Of a stretch of DNA of 35,467 nucleotides, positions 16,420-24,747 are shown one piece after another. How positions within the stretch are numbered: the stretch's first letter is position 1; every line of letters starts with the position of its first letter. The stretch is from positions 1 to 35,467 of the forward strand of contig CAIYFD010000250.1 of the NCBI GenBank assembly GCA_903925425.1. The letters run 5' to 3'. Both the position numbers and the translations under genes were made by a program. This DNA comes from an uncultured Opitutia bacterium. Its GTDB lineage: Bacteria > Verrucomicrobiota > Verrucomicrobiia > Opitutales > Opitutaceae. The notes under the pieces were generated by a model. It did not search any database and was not told the origin of the DNA. It saw nothing but the letters and a program-made list of their open reading frames with translations.

Positions 16420-17628
16420 TCAGAAATAAGGCCGCGAAACGGTGGCGCCGGTCTTGTCGCGGAATGTGAGCACCTTCTTGTCGGCATCAATCGTGTCGAG
16501 CACCACGCCGAGTGCATCGTCAACGATGCCCCCGCGGCTGATCAGGCGGCCGTTGATGAAGGCCGCGGGATTATTGCCGCCGGCCCGGACGCTGGAAATT
16601 TTCGCGTTCACCGCCCACGACTTGAACGCCGGGCTGGCGTCAGCCGTGGCATCGACGCCCTTGGTGGTCGCGGTGATCCCCGCCGCCACCTTGACCTCGG
16701 CGGAAGCCGGGGCCGAGCCGCCTTGAACCGGCGGCGCCGCCAGGTTCGGGGCAGCGGGCGCGCGGTCTTCAATCGTCTCCGGGGCCGCGACCTTGCCGTC
16801 GCCCGTGCGGCCGGCGACGACCGCTTTGGCTTTCTCAACCGCCTTGCCAGCGGTGGAAGCGGCCGGGGCGGGGCCGGCCGGTGTCGGCGTCGTCCCGGGA
16901 GCCGCGGCCGTCTTTGGAGCGGAGGGAGTATCGGTCTTGGGCGCCGGCGCCTTGCGCACGATGGGAGGTGGCGGCGGCTCTTCCTTGAAAAGAATTTGCC
17001 ACGCGGCGAATCCGCCACCGACGAGCACCACGACCCCGGCGACGAGCAGGATCACGCGCTTTTTGCCGCCGCGCTTCGGGGTGCCGGCCAGCACGGAAAT
17101 CGGCGAGCCGGGAGGCTCAGAAGTGATGGGCCCCGGGGGCCGGATCTTGAGCTTGGGTGCCGCGGGTGCGCCATCTTCGACGGGAGCGAGAGCCGAATCC
17201 GTGGCGGCAGGCTCGGCAGCAACAGCGCCTTCGGCTGGCGCAGACTCGGCCGGAGCCGGTGCTGACGCCATGGGCGGATTGCTCCCAATCACTTCCGGGA
17301 GAGGCTCCGGAATCGGCGCGGCCGCGACCACGGGGAGCGTGTCGGGCGCCGGAGCGGGCAGCTTGGGCTTGAGTTTGAATTTGCCGGATTCCGCAGAGGG
17401 AGCAGTTGCGGCGAGCGGCGGCACAACCTCCGACTGAGGCTCCTCCGCAACCGGTGCAGGTGGGGGAACCGGAATCGGACTGCGCGTGGCCGAGGGTGGC
17501 GATGCCGGGGCGGGCGGCGCGGGCTCAACTGCAGGGGCGGCAGACGTTTCCGCCTTGGGCTCGACCGTCGCGGCTGGGTCAACCTTCAAGCGGGGCTTGA
17601 GGCGCAGCGGTTGTGGCTCGTCGCTCAT
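16420..17628 (-). CDS. Pro/Ala-rich bitopic membrane protein with GspB-like C-terminal domain
   Basis: This 402-residue protein has a cytoplasmic Pro/Ala-rich N-terminal half, a single membrane helix at about 191-212 after RGGKKR, a Pro/Ala-rich linker, and a small C-terminal domain of about 60 residues (FINGRLISRGG, VLDTIDADKKVLTF). The C-terminal domain resembles the periplasmic domain of type II secretion protein GspB. This is a similarity by eye and not a proven homology. Three short motifs recur in the N-terminal half: LRLKPRLK (9-16), FKLKPKLP (84-91) and KLKIRPPG (159-166). ATG 17628 is chosen for its clean MSDEPQPLRLKP start. No other secretion genes are nearby. Confidence 0.75.
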   Translation of the reverse strand: MSDEPQPLRLKPRLKVDPAATVEPKAETSAAPAVEPAPPAPASPPSATRSPIPVPPPAPVAEEPQSEVVPPLAATAPSAESGKFKLKPKLPAPAPDTLPVVAAAPIPEPLPEVIGSNPPMASAPAPAESAPAEGAVAAEPAATDSALAPVEDGAPAAPKLKIRPPGPITSEPPGSPISVLAGTPKRGGKKRVILLVAGVVVLVGGGFAAWQILFKEEPPPPPIVRKAPAPKTDTPSAPKTAAAPGTTPTPAGPAPAASTAGKAVEKAKAVVAGRTGDGKVAAPETIEDRAPAAPNLAAPPVQGGSAPASAEVKVAAGITATTKGVDATADASPAFKSWAVNAKISSVRAGGNNPAAFINGRLISRGGIVDDALGVVLDTIDADKKVLTFRDKTGATVSRPYF

Positions 17629-17723
17629 CGGGGCATTGAAGGAAGTTTCCCGACGGCAAGGAACCAAAAAAAGTCTCGCGGATCCCCATCTTTCGGAAAA
17701 CGTCCCCAAACGCCGAAAAAATC

Positions 17724-17993
17724 ATGAAACGACTGCTTTGCGTGTGCCTGCTTGTCCTAACCGCCTTCTCCACCACGGGCTGTACGTTGCTGCGGAAGAA
17801 CCGCCCCTCCTCTCCGGCCAAGCCGAAAACGGTCACGGCCCTCGCGGCTGACACCGACGCCTCGTTCCGGGTGCTTTGGACCGCCCAACGGCAGAAGGAA
17901 CTGGTCACGCAAGGGCTTACGCCCGCTGCCGCGACCGCCAAGGCCGCCGCGGATTACACCGCCCAATACGGCTATACCAACCCGAAGCCCTGA
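17724..17993 (+). CDS. small lipoprotein
   Basis: The 89-residue product starts MKRLLCVCLLVLTAF and has a lipobox-like STTGC with the lipidated Cys at residue 20. The mature chain carries charged and helical sequence (WTAQRQKELVTQGLTPAAATAKAAADY) and has no recognised domain. It is probably anchored in the outer membrane. It is transcribed divergently from the Pro-rich membrane protein gene, with 95 bases between starts, and converges on the decarboxylase gene. Function unknown. Confidence 0.75.
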   Translation: MKRLLCVCLLVLTAFSTTGCTLLRKNRPSSPAKPKTVTALAADTDASFRVLWTAQRQKELVTQGLTPAAATAKAAADYTAQYGYTNPKP

Positions 17994-18021
17994 AAAAGGG
18001 CTGGGGAAAAGCGCGCCCGCG

Positions 18022-19161
18022 TCAGCGATTGACGTGGACCACTTTCGCGGGCGGAAACCCGTTGAAGTAGGTCGCCGAGGCGTGGCTGTAGGCGCCGATG
18101 TTGACGCTGTAGACGAGGTCGTCGCGTTCCAACGCGGGCAGGTTCTCGGCCATGGAGACCACATCGAGCGCGTCGCAGGTGGGGCCGAAGACCGAGGAGA
18201 GCTGCGTCGGGCCTTTCTTGAACGCCTTGATGGGATACTTGCAGTGGTCGAAGATCACGCCGGAGTACGTGTGGTACACGCCGTCGTTGATGTAATAGCA
18301 CGGCTTGCCGTCGCGGACGGCCTTGCCGATGACCTTCGACACGGCGTAGCCGGCCGAGGCGACCATGAAGCGGCCAGGCTCAGCGAGGATCTGGATATCC
18401 TTCGGGAAGAGCCGGTCGATCTCCTTGTTGATCACGGCCGCGAGCTCGCGGAACGGCTTCACCGACGCGTCGTAAGGGGCTGGGAAGCCGCCGCCGATGT
18501 CGATCAGGTTCATCTTCCGGTAGCCGCGGTCCTGCGCCTCCTTGAAGATGGCGGCGGTGAGGCTCAGGCCCTGGACGTAGTTGTCGAAGTTGGTCGTCTG
18601 GCTGCCGACGTGGAAGCTGATGCCCTCGACGGTGAGACCGAGCTTGTCGGCCTCGAGGATGAGGTCGACGGCCTCGCCGGGCGCGGCGCCGAACTTCGAC
18701 GAGAGCTCCACCATCGCGCCGGTGTTCGGCACCTTGAGGCGGAGCGCGAGGCCGGCGTTCGGGGCGTGCTTCTTGATCTTCCGGATCTCCTCGCTGTTGT
18801 CGAAGGTGACGAGGGGCTTGTACTTGTTGAGGCTCTCGAGCGTCTCGACCGGCTTGGTCGGGTTGGCGTAGATGATCTTGTCCCAGATCCACTCCTGCCG
18901 CTTCTTCGCCGGCATCTTCTTGATGTTCTCATGGACAATCATGAACTCCGGCATCGAGGCGACGTCGAAGCTGGCGCCCTCCTTGAAGAGGGTGCGCACG
19001 ATCTCCGGGTCCGGGTTGGCCTTCACTGCGAAGTAAACCTGGACACGCGGCAGGTAGCGCCGGAACTGGCGGTAGTTCTTCCGCAGCTCTTCGTGATCGA
19101 TCACGAAGAGCGGCGTGCCGTGCTGCTTGGCGAGCTGCTGGAGACGGGAGAGGGCGATCAT
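18022..19161 (-). CDS. PLP-dependent ornithine/lysine decarboxylase (fold type III)
   Basis: The 379-residue enzyme has the alanine-racemase-like fold of eukaryotic-type ornithine decarboxylases. Visible residues are the PLP Lys47 in YFAVKANPDP, His184 in HVGSQT, the Gly-rich DIGGGFP (221-227), EPGRF (261-265), Asp305 in VIFDH, and Cys329 in FGPTCDALD, the motif that completes the active site across the dimer. The CD after GPT argues for ornithine decarboxylase rather than carboxynorspermidine decarboxylase. It would convert ornithine to putrescine (or lysine to cadaverine). It lies 19 bases downstream of the homospermidine synthase gene on the same strand, which supports the putrescine role. 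Confidence 0.88.
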   Translation of the reverse strand: MIALSRLQQLAKQHGTPLFVIDHEELRKNYRQFRRYLPRVQVYFAVKANPDPEIVRTLFKEGASFDVASMPEFMIVHENIKKMPAKKRQEWIWDKIIYANPTKPVETLESLNKYKPLVTFDNSEEIRKIKKHAPNAGLALRLKVPNTGAMVELSSKFGAAPGEAVDLILEADKLGLTVEGISFHVGSQTTNFDNYVQGLSLTAAIFKEAQDRGYRKMNLIDIGGGFPAPYDASVKPFRELAAVINKEIDRLFPKDIQILAEPGRFMVASAGYAVSKVIGKAVRDGKPCYYINDGVYHTYSGVIFDHCKYPIKAFKKGPTQLSSVFGPTCDALDVVSMAENLPALERDDLVYSVNIGAYSHASATYFNGFPPAKVVHVNR

Positions 19162-19180
19162 GGCGGGAGGGCGGCCGGAC

Positions 19181-20635
19181 TCAGCCAGCGTCGGTCACCA
19201 AGAAGTTCTTGAACTGCCAGGGATCCTTCCGGTCAAGGTCGGGCGGGTTGAACTTGTCAAAGGTGGTATCGCGGCCCTTGAGCGGGGTCCAGTCGTACGG
19301 CTTCGAGATCCAGCGGCCGAGGTAGGCCTTGGAGATCTTGAGGATGTAATCATGCGGCAGGGCATCGGGGACCACGACCCCCTCCTCGGGGTTCTCGATC
19401 ATCCACATCGACGCGGCGACGACCGAGATCGCGACCTGCATCGTGGTGGCGTTCTGGTGCGGGACCAGGCGGCGGGACTCCTCGATGGTCAGGTCGGAAC
19501 CGACCCACCACGAGTTGTACTCGTGCCCCATCAGGAGCGCACCCAGCACATCGGCGCCGGCGGTGATCTCGTCGTTCATGATGCGCTGATTCTCGTTCAA
19601 ATGGTAGTTGTAGCCACGCATCTCGTTGAGCGAGGCGATGGCCTCGTCGCAGGGGCAGTAGGCGTAGTGCATCGTCGGACGGTAGACGGCCTTGCCGTTC
19701 CTCCAGACGGTGAGCTTGTCGGAGATGGTGAAGGCCTCGCCGTGGCGGACGACCATGCCGAGGATGTTCCAGCTGTCGGGCACGAAGGAACGGACCCAGA
19801 CATTCATGCCCATCTGGGCGAGGCAGATCTGGTTCTTCGGGCCGCTCTTGTGCTGGAAGGCGTGCTTGGGGAGCGTCTTCTCGTGGGTGCCCCAGCCCAT
19901 CTCGGAGGTCGTGGTGCCTTCCTCGCGGAAGCCCTCGATGCTCCAGGTGTTCACGAACTCGTCGATCTGCTTTGGCTGGTCGGTGATCTGCGTGTCGCGC
20001 TCGGAGCAGTGGATGACCTTCACACCAAGTTCCTGGGCGAGGAGGTTGAACTGCCGGTCCTCGATCAGAGCCGTGATCTTCTTCGCGCGGGCGCCCTTCG
20101 CCTTCTTGTCCTTGATGAGGCGGTTGCCGATATCGATCAGGCCCTGCTTCACGAAGTGCGAGATGAGGCCGGGATTGGCGCCGTGCTCGATGACGGCCGT
20201 CGGGCCCTTGGTTTTCCACTTCGCCAGCATCTTCCGCAGGTTCATGTGGCGGTGATAAAGGGTCTTCTCGGTCGGATGGGAGCCGCTCTTGTAGGGATCC
20301 CAAAGCTCGGTCGACGTGTTGATGTAGCGCACGCCATTGTCGTGGCACCACTGCAGGATCTCGAGGGCGTCGATGTTCCAGGCGAGGTCGATCAGGATGT
20401 CGCCGGGGCCGACGTGCTTCGCCAGCAGCGTGGTCATGTTGTCTTCCGTGACGCGGTCGCGGACAAAGCGGACGCCCTTCTTGATCCACGGGGCGAGCTT
20501 CGCCTTACGGTCCACGAAATCCATGACCGTGACGTTCTTCGCCGGCACCTTGATGTGCTTGAACAGGATGGGCAGGGTGCACTCGGCAACCGCGCCATAA
20601 CCGACGAAGAGGACTTTGTTTTTGAATTCGATCAT
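19181..20635 (-). CDS. hss: homospermidine synthase
   Basis: The 484-residue protein matches bacterial homospermidine synthase, which joins two putrescines (or putrescine and spermidine) using NAD to give sym-homospermidine. The N-terminal Rossmann motif is VLFVGYGAVAECTLPIL (residues 8-24). Further landmarks are NTSTELWDPY, EHGANPGLISHFVKQ and a C-terminal YLGRWISKPYDWTPL. Its length (about 480) distinguishes it from carboxynorspermidine dehydrogenase (about 400). I chose ATG 20635 (MIEFKNKVLFVGYG) over an upstream in-frame start because the family begins right before the nucleotide-binding strand. It is the first gene of a two-gene operon with the decarboxylase. Confidence 0.9.
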   Translation of the reverse strand: MIEFKNKVLFVGYGAVAECTLPILFKHIKVPAKNVTVMDFVDRKAKLAPWIKKGVRFVRDRVTEDNMTTLLAKHVGPGDILIDLAWNIDALEILQWCHDNGVRYINTSTELWDPYKSGSHPTEKTLYHRHMNLRKMLAKWKTKGPTAVIEHGANPGLISHFVKQGLIDIGNRLIKDKKAKGARAKKITALIEDRQFNLLAQELGVKVIHCSERDTQITDQPKQIDEFVNTWSIEGFREEGTTTSEMGWGTHEKTLPKHAFQHKSGPKNQICLAQMGMNVWVRSFVPDSWNILGMVVRHGEAFTISDKLTVWRNGKAVYRPTMHYAYCPCDEAIASLNEMRGYNYHLNENQRIMNDEITAGADVLGALLMGHEYNSWWVGSDLTIEESRRLVPHQNATTMQVAISVVAASMWMIENPEEGVVVPDALPHDYILKISKAYLGRWISKPYDWTPLKGRDTTFDKFNPPDLDRKDPWQFKNFLVTDAG

Positions 20636-20985
20636 GATTTCTCGGGCGTTTCTTGCGTGCCGCGGCTCCGGGTTGATCACCGGTTCTGGTTTCGCGGCGC
20701 GCGCAAATTAGCGTTTCGAACAGAGCGGCAATCGTTCGAGACTGACAAGAGTTTTTGCGGCGCCCGCGCCGCCGTTGCGTGACGATCCCGCGGCGGCGCG
20801 TTTTCCCTCCCTCCGCCCGGAAAAATTCATTTCCCGGCCCCGGGTGTTCGGTTTCGGTTCGGGTGACGTTTTTAGACGGGGCGCAACGCCACCGGCGACC
20901 CGCCCGAGACCTCCTCAACGCCTCTCCGGCCGAGCGCCCAGATTCCGCCACTTCCGGCGGGAAGTGAAAGCCGCGGCGCCTGCCG
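20636..20985. other. intergenic region upstream of homospermidine synthase
   Basis: This 350-base gap lies between argC and the homospermidine synthase gene, both on the minus strand. It holds a 10-bp GC hairpin (CGCGCCGCCG at 20765-20774 with its complement at 20791-20800, then TTTT on the plus strand). It also holds a 7-bp hairpin (CACTTCC-GGCG-GGAAGTG, 20949-20966) just downstream of argC. No clear promoter or open frame with family resemblance is visible. The promoter of the polyamine operon must be here. Confidence 0.6.
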
Positions 20986-22011
20986 TCAGGCCAGACCTGC
21001 CGTCTCGGGGAAGCCGCACCAGAGATTCATGATCTGCACGGCCTGACCGCTCGCGCCCTTCACGAGGTTGTCCTCGGCGGACGTGATCACGAAATTGCCG
21101 GTGCGCGGGTCGAGCACGGCGGAGAAATCACAGCGATTGGTGCCGACGGTCGCGGCCGTATCGGGGGTCTCGCCGCTCGGCAGGATCTGCACGAACGGCC
21201 GGCCGGCGTAGGCGGCGTTCCACGCGGCATAGAGTTTCTCGATGGTCGCACCGGGCGTCGCCGGAACCGTGATGGTCGTCGCGATGCCCCGCCGCATGGG
21301 GGCGAGGTGCGGATTGAACTGGATCACGGTCTTTGCGCCGGTGTGCACGGCGAGCTGTTCCTCGACCTCGGCAAGGTGGCGGTGCTTCACCAGCCCGTAG
21401 GCCTTCGTGCTCTCGGCCCGCTCGACGTAGAGGTACATCTCATCGACCTTCCGGCCGGCGCCGCTCACGCCGCTGAAAGAGTTCACCACAATGTGCTCGC
21501 GCGTCACGAGCCCGGCCTTCAGCACGGGCACGAGCGGCAGGAGGATGCTGGTGGGATAACAACCGGGCGCCGCAATCAGCTTCGCCTCGATCTTCCAGGC
21601 GGGGGGCGTGAGCTCTGGCAGCACGAAACGCGCGGACGACAACAACTCCGGCGCGTGGTGTTTTCCGTAGTACTTCTCGTAGGTCGCGAGGTCGGCGATG
21701 CGGAAGTCGGCGCTTAGATCGATCACCCGCTTACCGGCGGGCACGAGCACCTTCGCATACTCGGCCGCCGCGCCGTGGGGAAGCGCGAGGAAGAACAGAT
21801 CGATGTCGCCCTTGGCGAGCGCGGCGGCGTCGGAGTCGACAAATGTCAGCCCCTGATCGACACCGCGCAAAGACGGCATCACCTGCGCAAGGGCCTTGCC
21901 CGCATTGGAGCGCGAGGTGACCGCCGCGAGCGTGACCTGCGGATGGCCGAGGAGCAGTTTGACCAGGACTTCGCCCGAGTAACCGGAGGCACCGATGACG
22001 CCAACTTTCAT
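20986..22011 (-). CDS. argC: N-acetyl-gamma-glutamyl-phosphate reductase
   Basis: The 341-residue enzyme makes N-acetylglutamate semialdehyde in arginine/ornithine synthesis. The N-terminal NADP motif is GVIGASGYSGEVLVKLL, the catalytic Cys151 is in AAPGCYPTS, and the family signature SFSGVSGAGRK follows. ATG 22011 is chosen because MKVGVIGASGYSG is the standard start. No other arginine genes are beside it, but the next genes downstream on the same strand use ornithine and putrescine. Confidence 0.96.
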   Translation of the reverse strand: MKVGVIGASGYSGEVLVKLLLGHPQVTLAAVTSRSNAGKALAQVMPSLRGVDQGLTFVDSDAAALAKGDIDLFFLALPHGAAAEYAKVLVPAGKRVIDLSADFRIADLATYEKYYGKHHAPELLSSARFVLPELTPPAWKIEAKLIAAPGCYPTSILLPLVPVLKAGLVTREHIVVNSFSGVSGAGRKVDEMYLYVERAESTKAYGLVKHRHLAEVEEQLAVHTGAKTVIQFNPHLAPMRRGIATTITVPATPGATIEKLYAAWNAAYAGRPFVQILPSGETPDTAATVGTNRCDFSAVLDPRTGNFVITSAEDNLVKGASGQAVQIMNLWCGFPETAGLA

Positions 22012-22072
22012 GATGAGGGGAGGTTTGAAGAGGGCGGGCGCGAGGCCAGCCGGAAATGGTGAAGCATCAGGT

Positions 22073-22849
22073 TCAGAACGTCGTGGAGCAGCCAAGCGAC
22101 GCAAACCCGCGGGCCGTGGTGCGCGGGTCGGCAGTCGTGGGGAAAGCGCCCGGCTTGATGAAAGCGCCGGATCCGACGGCATAGGTCCATCCGACGACCA
22201 GCTTCGTCCGATGACTCACTTGGTAAGGCAGGCTGACACCAATCTGGGTATAGTTTCCCCACGCCTTGGTCTTGCCGGCGAAAGCCGAGACCTCATTCCG
22301 CCGAAGATAGGTTCCGGTCGTGCCGTTGAAATCGAGCTCGGTGCCGAACGAAGGCAGCGCGAGCGCATAGACTCCGGCTACCTCGAGTGTCGTTGCCTCA
22401 AGATTAAGGTCATGGCTCAACTTCGGGGTCAGGCTGACCCCGGCAAAACTCCCATGGATCGCGAGACTCGGCTCAAACGTGGTCCGGCGGAATCCCAGCG
22501 TGCGATCCGCGCGGGGATAGGTGTAAAGCGTGGCGCCAGGCGTCAGCGTGAGCTGACCGCCGGTGTGAAAATCCTGCCCAACATAGATATCGGCCTCCGC
22601 ACCCGGAGACGAGGGGCCCGAGCCCTCGAGCGGAACACTGGTCCACAGGCCGGCGCCGAAATCACCGTTGGCAAAATCGATTGCGGTCTGCAGTGCGGCC
22701 CCGCCCCGGTCCTGCCCCCGGAAGATATGCCGGGAAACAACCGTCGGGCTCACGCTGCCGGTCCATTCGTCCGCCCGCGCCGCCGCGGGGGCACCGAGCA
22801 CAAAGCCGGTGAGCAGCGAGGGAAGAAGGAATTTTAGAGGATGCGGCAT
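22073..22849 (-). CDS. TorF-family putative outer-membrane barrel protein
   Basis: The 258-residue exported protein has a signal peptide ending ARA at about residue 26, then alternating beta-strand sequence ending in a terminal Phe (CSTTF), as in outer-membrane barrels. The mature N-terminus (VSRHIFRGQDRGGAALQTAI then GDFGAGLWTS) matches the TorF/TIGR02001-type putative porins. It is related to the gene at 23910-24647, whose corresponding region reads EYVFRGIKSAGDSFQPS and NFNAGFWSNQP. Substrate unknown. It lies 61 bases upstream of argC on the same strand. Confidence 0.85.
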   Translation of the reverse strand: MPHPLKFLLPSLLTGFVLGAPAAARADEWTGSVSPTVVSRHIFRGQDRGGAALQTAIDFANGDFGAGLWTSVPLEGSGPSSPGAEADIYVGQDFHTGGQLTLTPGATLYTYPRADRTLGFRRTTFEPSLAIHGSFAGVSLTPKLSHDLNLEATTLEVAGVYALALPSFGTELDFNGTTGTYLRRNEVSAFAGKTKAWGNYTQIGVSLPYQVSHRTKLVVGWTYAVGSGAFIKPGAFPTTADPRTTARGFASLGCSTTF

Positions 22850-22899
22850 AGAAGAGCCAGAGACAGGAAATTGGTGGGCGCTGACCGGGATGTCGGGGC

Positions 22900-22934
22900 A
22901 AAAAAAACCGCCGGCGCGGTGAAGCGACGGCGGT
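22900..22934 (-). terminator. rho-independent terminator after rpsI
   Basis: On the minus strand, ACCGCCG and CGGCGGT pair (22934-22928 with 22913-22907), followed by a run of eight T. It sits 24 bases after the rpsI stop and separates ribosomal-protein transcription from the downstream barrel gene. Confidence 0.9.
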
Positions 22935-22958
22935 GAAAGGGTCCCAGGGACCGAAGCC

Positions 22959-23357
22959 TTAGCGCTTCGAGAACTGGAAGCGCTTGCGCGCGCCGGGCTG
23001 GCCGGGCTTCTTACGCTCCTTGGCGCGGGGATCGCGCTTGATGTGGCCCGCCTTCTTCAGGGGGATGCGGAGCTCCATGTTCATCTTCTGCAGGGCGCGG
23101 GCGATGCCGTGGGCAACCGCCCCGGCCTGACCGGCGACGCCGCCACCCGTGACATTGGCCGTCACGTCGATTTTCTCGCGGAGGCTGACGGTCAGGAGCG
23201 GCGCGTAGGCCTGCTTGGAGAAATTCTCGTGAGAGAAGTAGCTGTCGAAGGTGCGACCGTTGACGGTCAGCTTGCCGGTGCCCTCGGTCAGGCGGATGCG
23301 CGCGGTGGCGGTCTTGCGGCGGCCCGTGGCGATGAAGATGGTGGCGGTAGTGCTCAT
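22959..23357 (-). CDS. rpsI: 30S ribosomal protein S9
   Basis: The 132-residue protein has the S9 landmarks [14 protein letters not shown] near the N-terminus, [20 protein letters not shown] in the middle, and the basic C-terminal tail [11 protein letters not shown] that reaches the P-site tRNA. It follows rplM by 16 bases, the usual bacterial pair. A strong terminator follows. Confidence 0.98.
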   Translation of the reverse strand: MSTTATIFIATGRRKTATARIRLTEGTGKLTVNGRTFDSYFSHENFSKQAYAPLLTVSLREKIDVTANVTGGGVAGQAGAVAHGIARALQKMNMELRIPLKKAGHIKRDPRAKERKKPGQPGARKRFQFSKR

Positions 23358-23373
23358 GAACTAAAAGCGAGGA

Positions 23374-23802
23374 TCAAACGGAGACCACAACCGGGTTCTG
23401 GGCATCGTGGTCATGCTTCGGGCCGGCGAAGACGCGAAGCTTGGTCAGCATCTTGCGGGCGATCCGGTTCTTCGGGAGCATGCCCTTCACGGCGTGCGTG
23501 ATGATGAACTCGGGGTTCCGGGCCCGCTGCTGGGCCATGTTGCGGAAGCTTTCGCCGCCGACGAAGCCAGAGAAGAACATGTACTCGTTCTGCACTTCCT
23601 TCTTGCCGGTGAGGACGACCTTCTCGGCGTTGATGATGACGACAAAGTCGCCGTTATCCACGGAAGGAGTGTAGGCGGCCTTGTGGCGGCCGCGGATGAT
23701 GTTAGCCGCTTTAACAGCGAGACGGCCGAGCACCTTGCCCTCAGCATCAATAAGATGCCACTTGGGTTGCACGGTCTCCTTTTTGGCAAGGAAGGTTTTC
23801 AT
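23374..23802 (-). CDS. rplM: 50S ribosomal protein L13
   Basis: The 142-residue product has the normal L13 length. Landmarks are WHLIDAEGKVLGRLA, the NGDFVVIINAEKV strand, and the conserved region AVKGMLPKNRIARKMLTKLRV. ATG 23802 (MKTFLAKK) is chosen over a version five codons longer at 23817 because it gives the family length. It leads the rplM-rpsI operon. No Shine-Dalgarno is obvious in the short leader. Confidence 0.98.
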   Translation of the reverse strand: MKTFLAKKETVQPKWHLIDAEGKVLGRLAVKAANIIRGRHKAAYTPSVDNGDFVVIINAEKVVLTGKKEVQNEYMFFSGFVGGESFRNMAQQRARNPEFIITHAVKGMLPKNRIARKMLTKLRVFAGPKHDHDAQNPVVVSV

Positions 23803-23817
23803 GGGAAAAGGGGCCAA

Positions 23818-23845
23818 GTGCTAGGGTCTGGGGAAATCCTGTCAA
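23818..23845 (-). promoter_or_regulatory. putative sigma-70-type promoter of rplM-rpsI
   Basis: On the minus strand a perfect -35 TTGACA (23845-23840) is followed by a 16-base spacer and a -10-like TAGCAC (23823-23818). Transcription from here would begin about ten bases before the rplM ATG, giving a very short leader. The -10 match is only 3 of 6. Confidence 0.42.
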
Positions 23846-23858
23846 CCCTTTGTTCGAC

Positions 23859-23882
23859 AAAAAACCCTGCCCGCACGGGCGG
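23859..23882 (-). terminator. probable terminator of the TorF-type gene
   Basis: On the minus strand a 6-bp stem with one G-T pair (around CGCCC-GTGC-GGGCAG) is followed a few bases later by six T (23864-23859). It lies between the barrel gene stop and the rplM promoter. Confidence 0.5.
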
Positions 23883-23909
23883 AGATGGGGCGGAGGCGTG
23901 CAGCCCGGG

Positions 23910-24647
23910 TCAGAAGCTGATGGTTATGCCGGCGGTGAACCAGGTTTTCTCCTTCGGCGCCCCGGTCAGGGGGGTCACGTTTTCATTCCGGACATAATGG
24001 CCGGCCACCGTGAAGGTGGCGTTGCGCGCCAGCTTGTATGGAATGCTGACGTCGACCCCGTAATAGCTGTAGGACTCGTTGACCGGAGCACCGGCGGCAT
24101 CCGGGGCGCCATCGCGCATCCGGACAGTCCCGGCAAAGACACTCGTCTCCAAGGTCGCCGAGTTCACCCCGCCCACCGGCATCTTGTGCCCGATCGAGGC
24201 TTGGACGGTGTCGGACTTGAGTCGGAAATCATGATAGTAGAACAGGCTCGGGGTGAGCGGAGCCATGTCGTACGAGGAGCCGATCGAGACTTCGGAGGTG
24301 TCCTTGGTCTGCCCCAGGCTGCCCTTCGCCTCGGGGTACAAGTAATACGTGGCGGCGCCCTCGACGGAGAAGCGGCTGTTCACGTTCCAGCGGTAACCCG
24401 TGTAGAGGTCGATCTCGTCGTCCTCGTTCTTGGTGATCGGCTGGTTGCTCCAGAACCCGGCATTAAAATTGCCCACGGCGACCTCGACCGAGGGCTGGAA
24501 TGAATCCCCGGCGGACTTGATGCCGCGAAAAACGTACTCCGACGTGTAAGTAAAGTCCGTGGTGACGGTGTAGGCCGGCACCGGATCGGCCGCGCTGAGC
24601 ACGGAGCCGGTCGCCAGGGCCGCAAGGAAGAGGGTGATTTTTTTCAT
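23910..24647 (-). CDS. TorF-family putative outer-membrane barrel protein (paralogue)
   Basis: The 245-residue exported protein begins MKKITLFLAALATGSVLSA, a Sec signal. Its mature N-terminus (DFTYTSEYVFRGIKSAGDS, then NFNAGFWSNQP) is the TorF-type family pattern. It ends GITISF with the terminal Phe expected of outer-membrane barrels. Mid-protein segments such as DEIDLYTGYRWNVNSRFSVEG are amphipathic strands. I chose ATG 24647; longer upstream readings lack a signal. It resembles the protein at 22073-22849 and lies on the other side of rplM-rpsI. Divergent from the DUF423 gene with 100 bases between starts. Confidence 0.85.
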   Translation of the reverse strand: MKKITLFLAALATGSVLSAADPVPAYTVTTDFTYTSEYVFRGIKSAGDSFQPSVEVAVGNFNAGFWSNQPITKNEDDEIDLYTGYRWNVNSRFSVEGAATYYLYPEAKGSLGQTKDTSEVSIGSSYDMAPLTPSLFYYHDFRLKSDTVQASIGHKMPVGGVNSATLETSVFAGTVRMRDGAPDAAGAPVNESYSYYGVDVSIPYKLARNATFTVAGHYVRNENVTPLTGAPKEKTWFTAGITISF

Positions 24648-24747
24648 GGGTGTTCGTTGGGGTTGCCGGCACCGGTCCACGTCCCGGCGGCTCCCTGACC
24701 TGAGAAACAGCATCGCGTTCCCGGCAGGGGAAATCAACGGTGCAGTC

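Noticed and set aside
18034-20782. Long plus-strand frames (392 and 555 residues) opposite the polyamine genes
   Set aside because: They are shadows of the decarboxylase and homospermidine synthase genes, which have intact catalytic motifs on the minus strand.
20765-20800. Strong GC hairpin with TTTT on the plus strand
   Set aside because: No plus-strand gene ends there, and on the minus strand it is not followed by a T run, so it is not called as a terminator.
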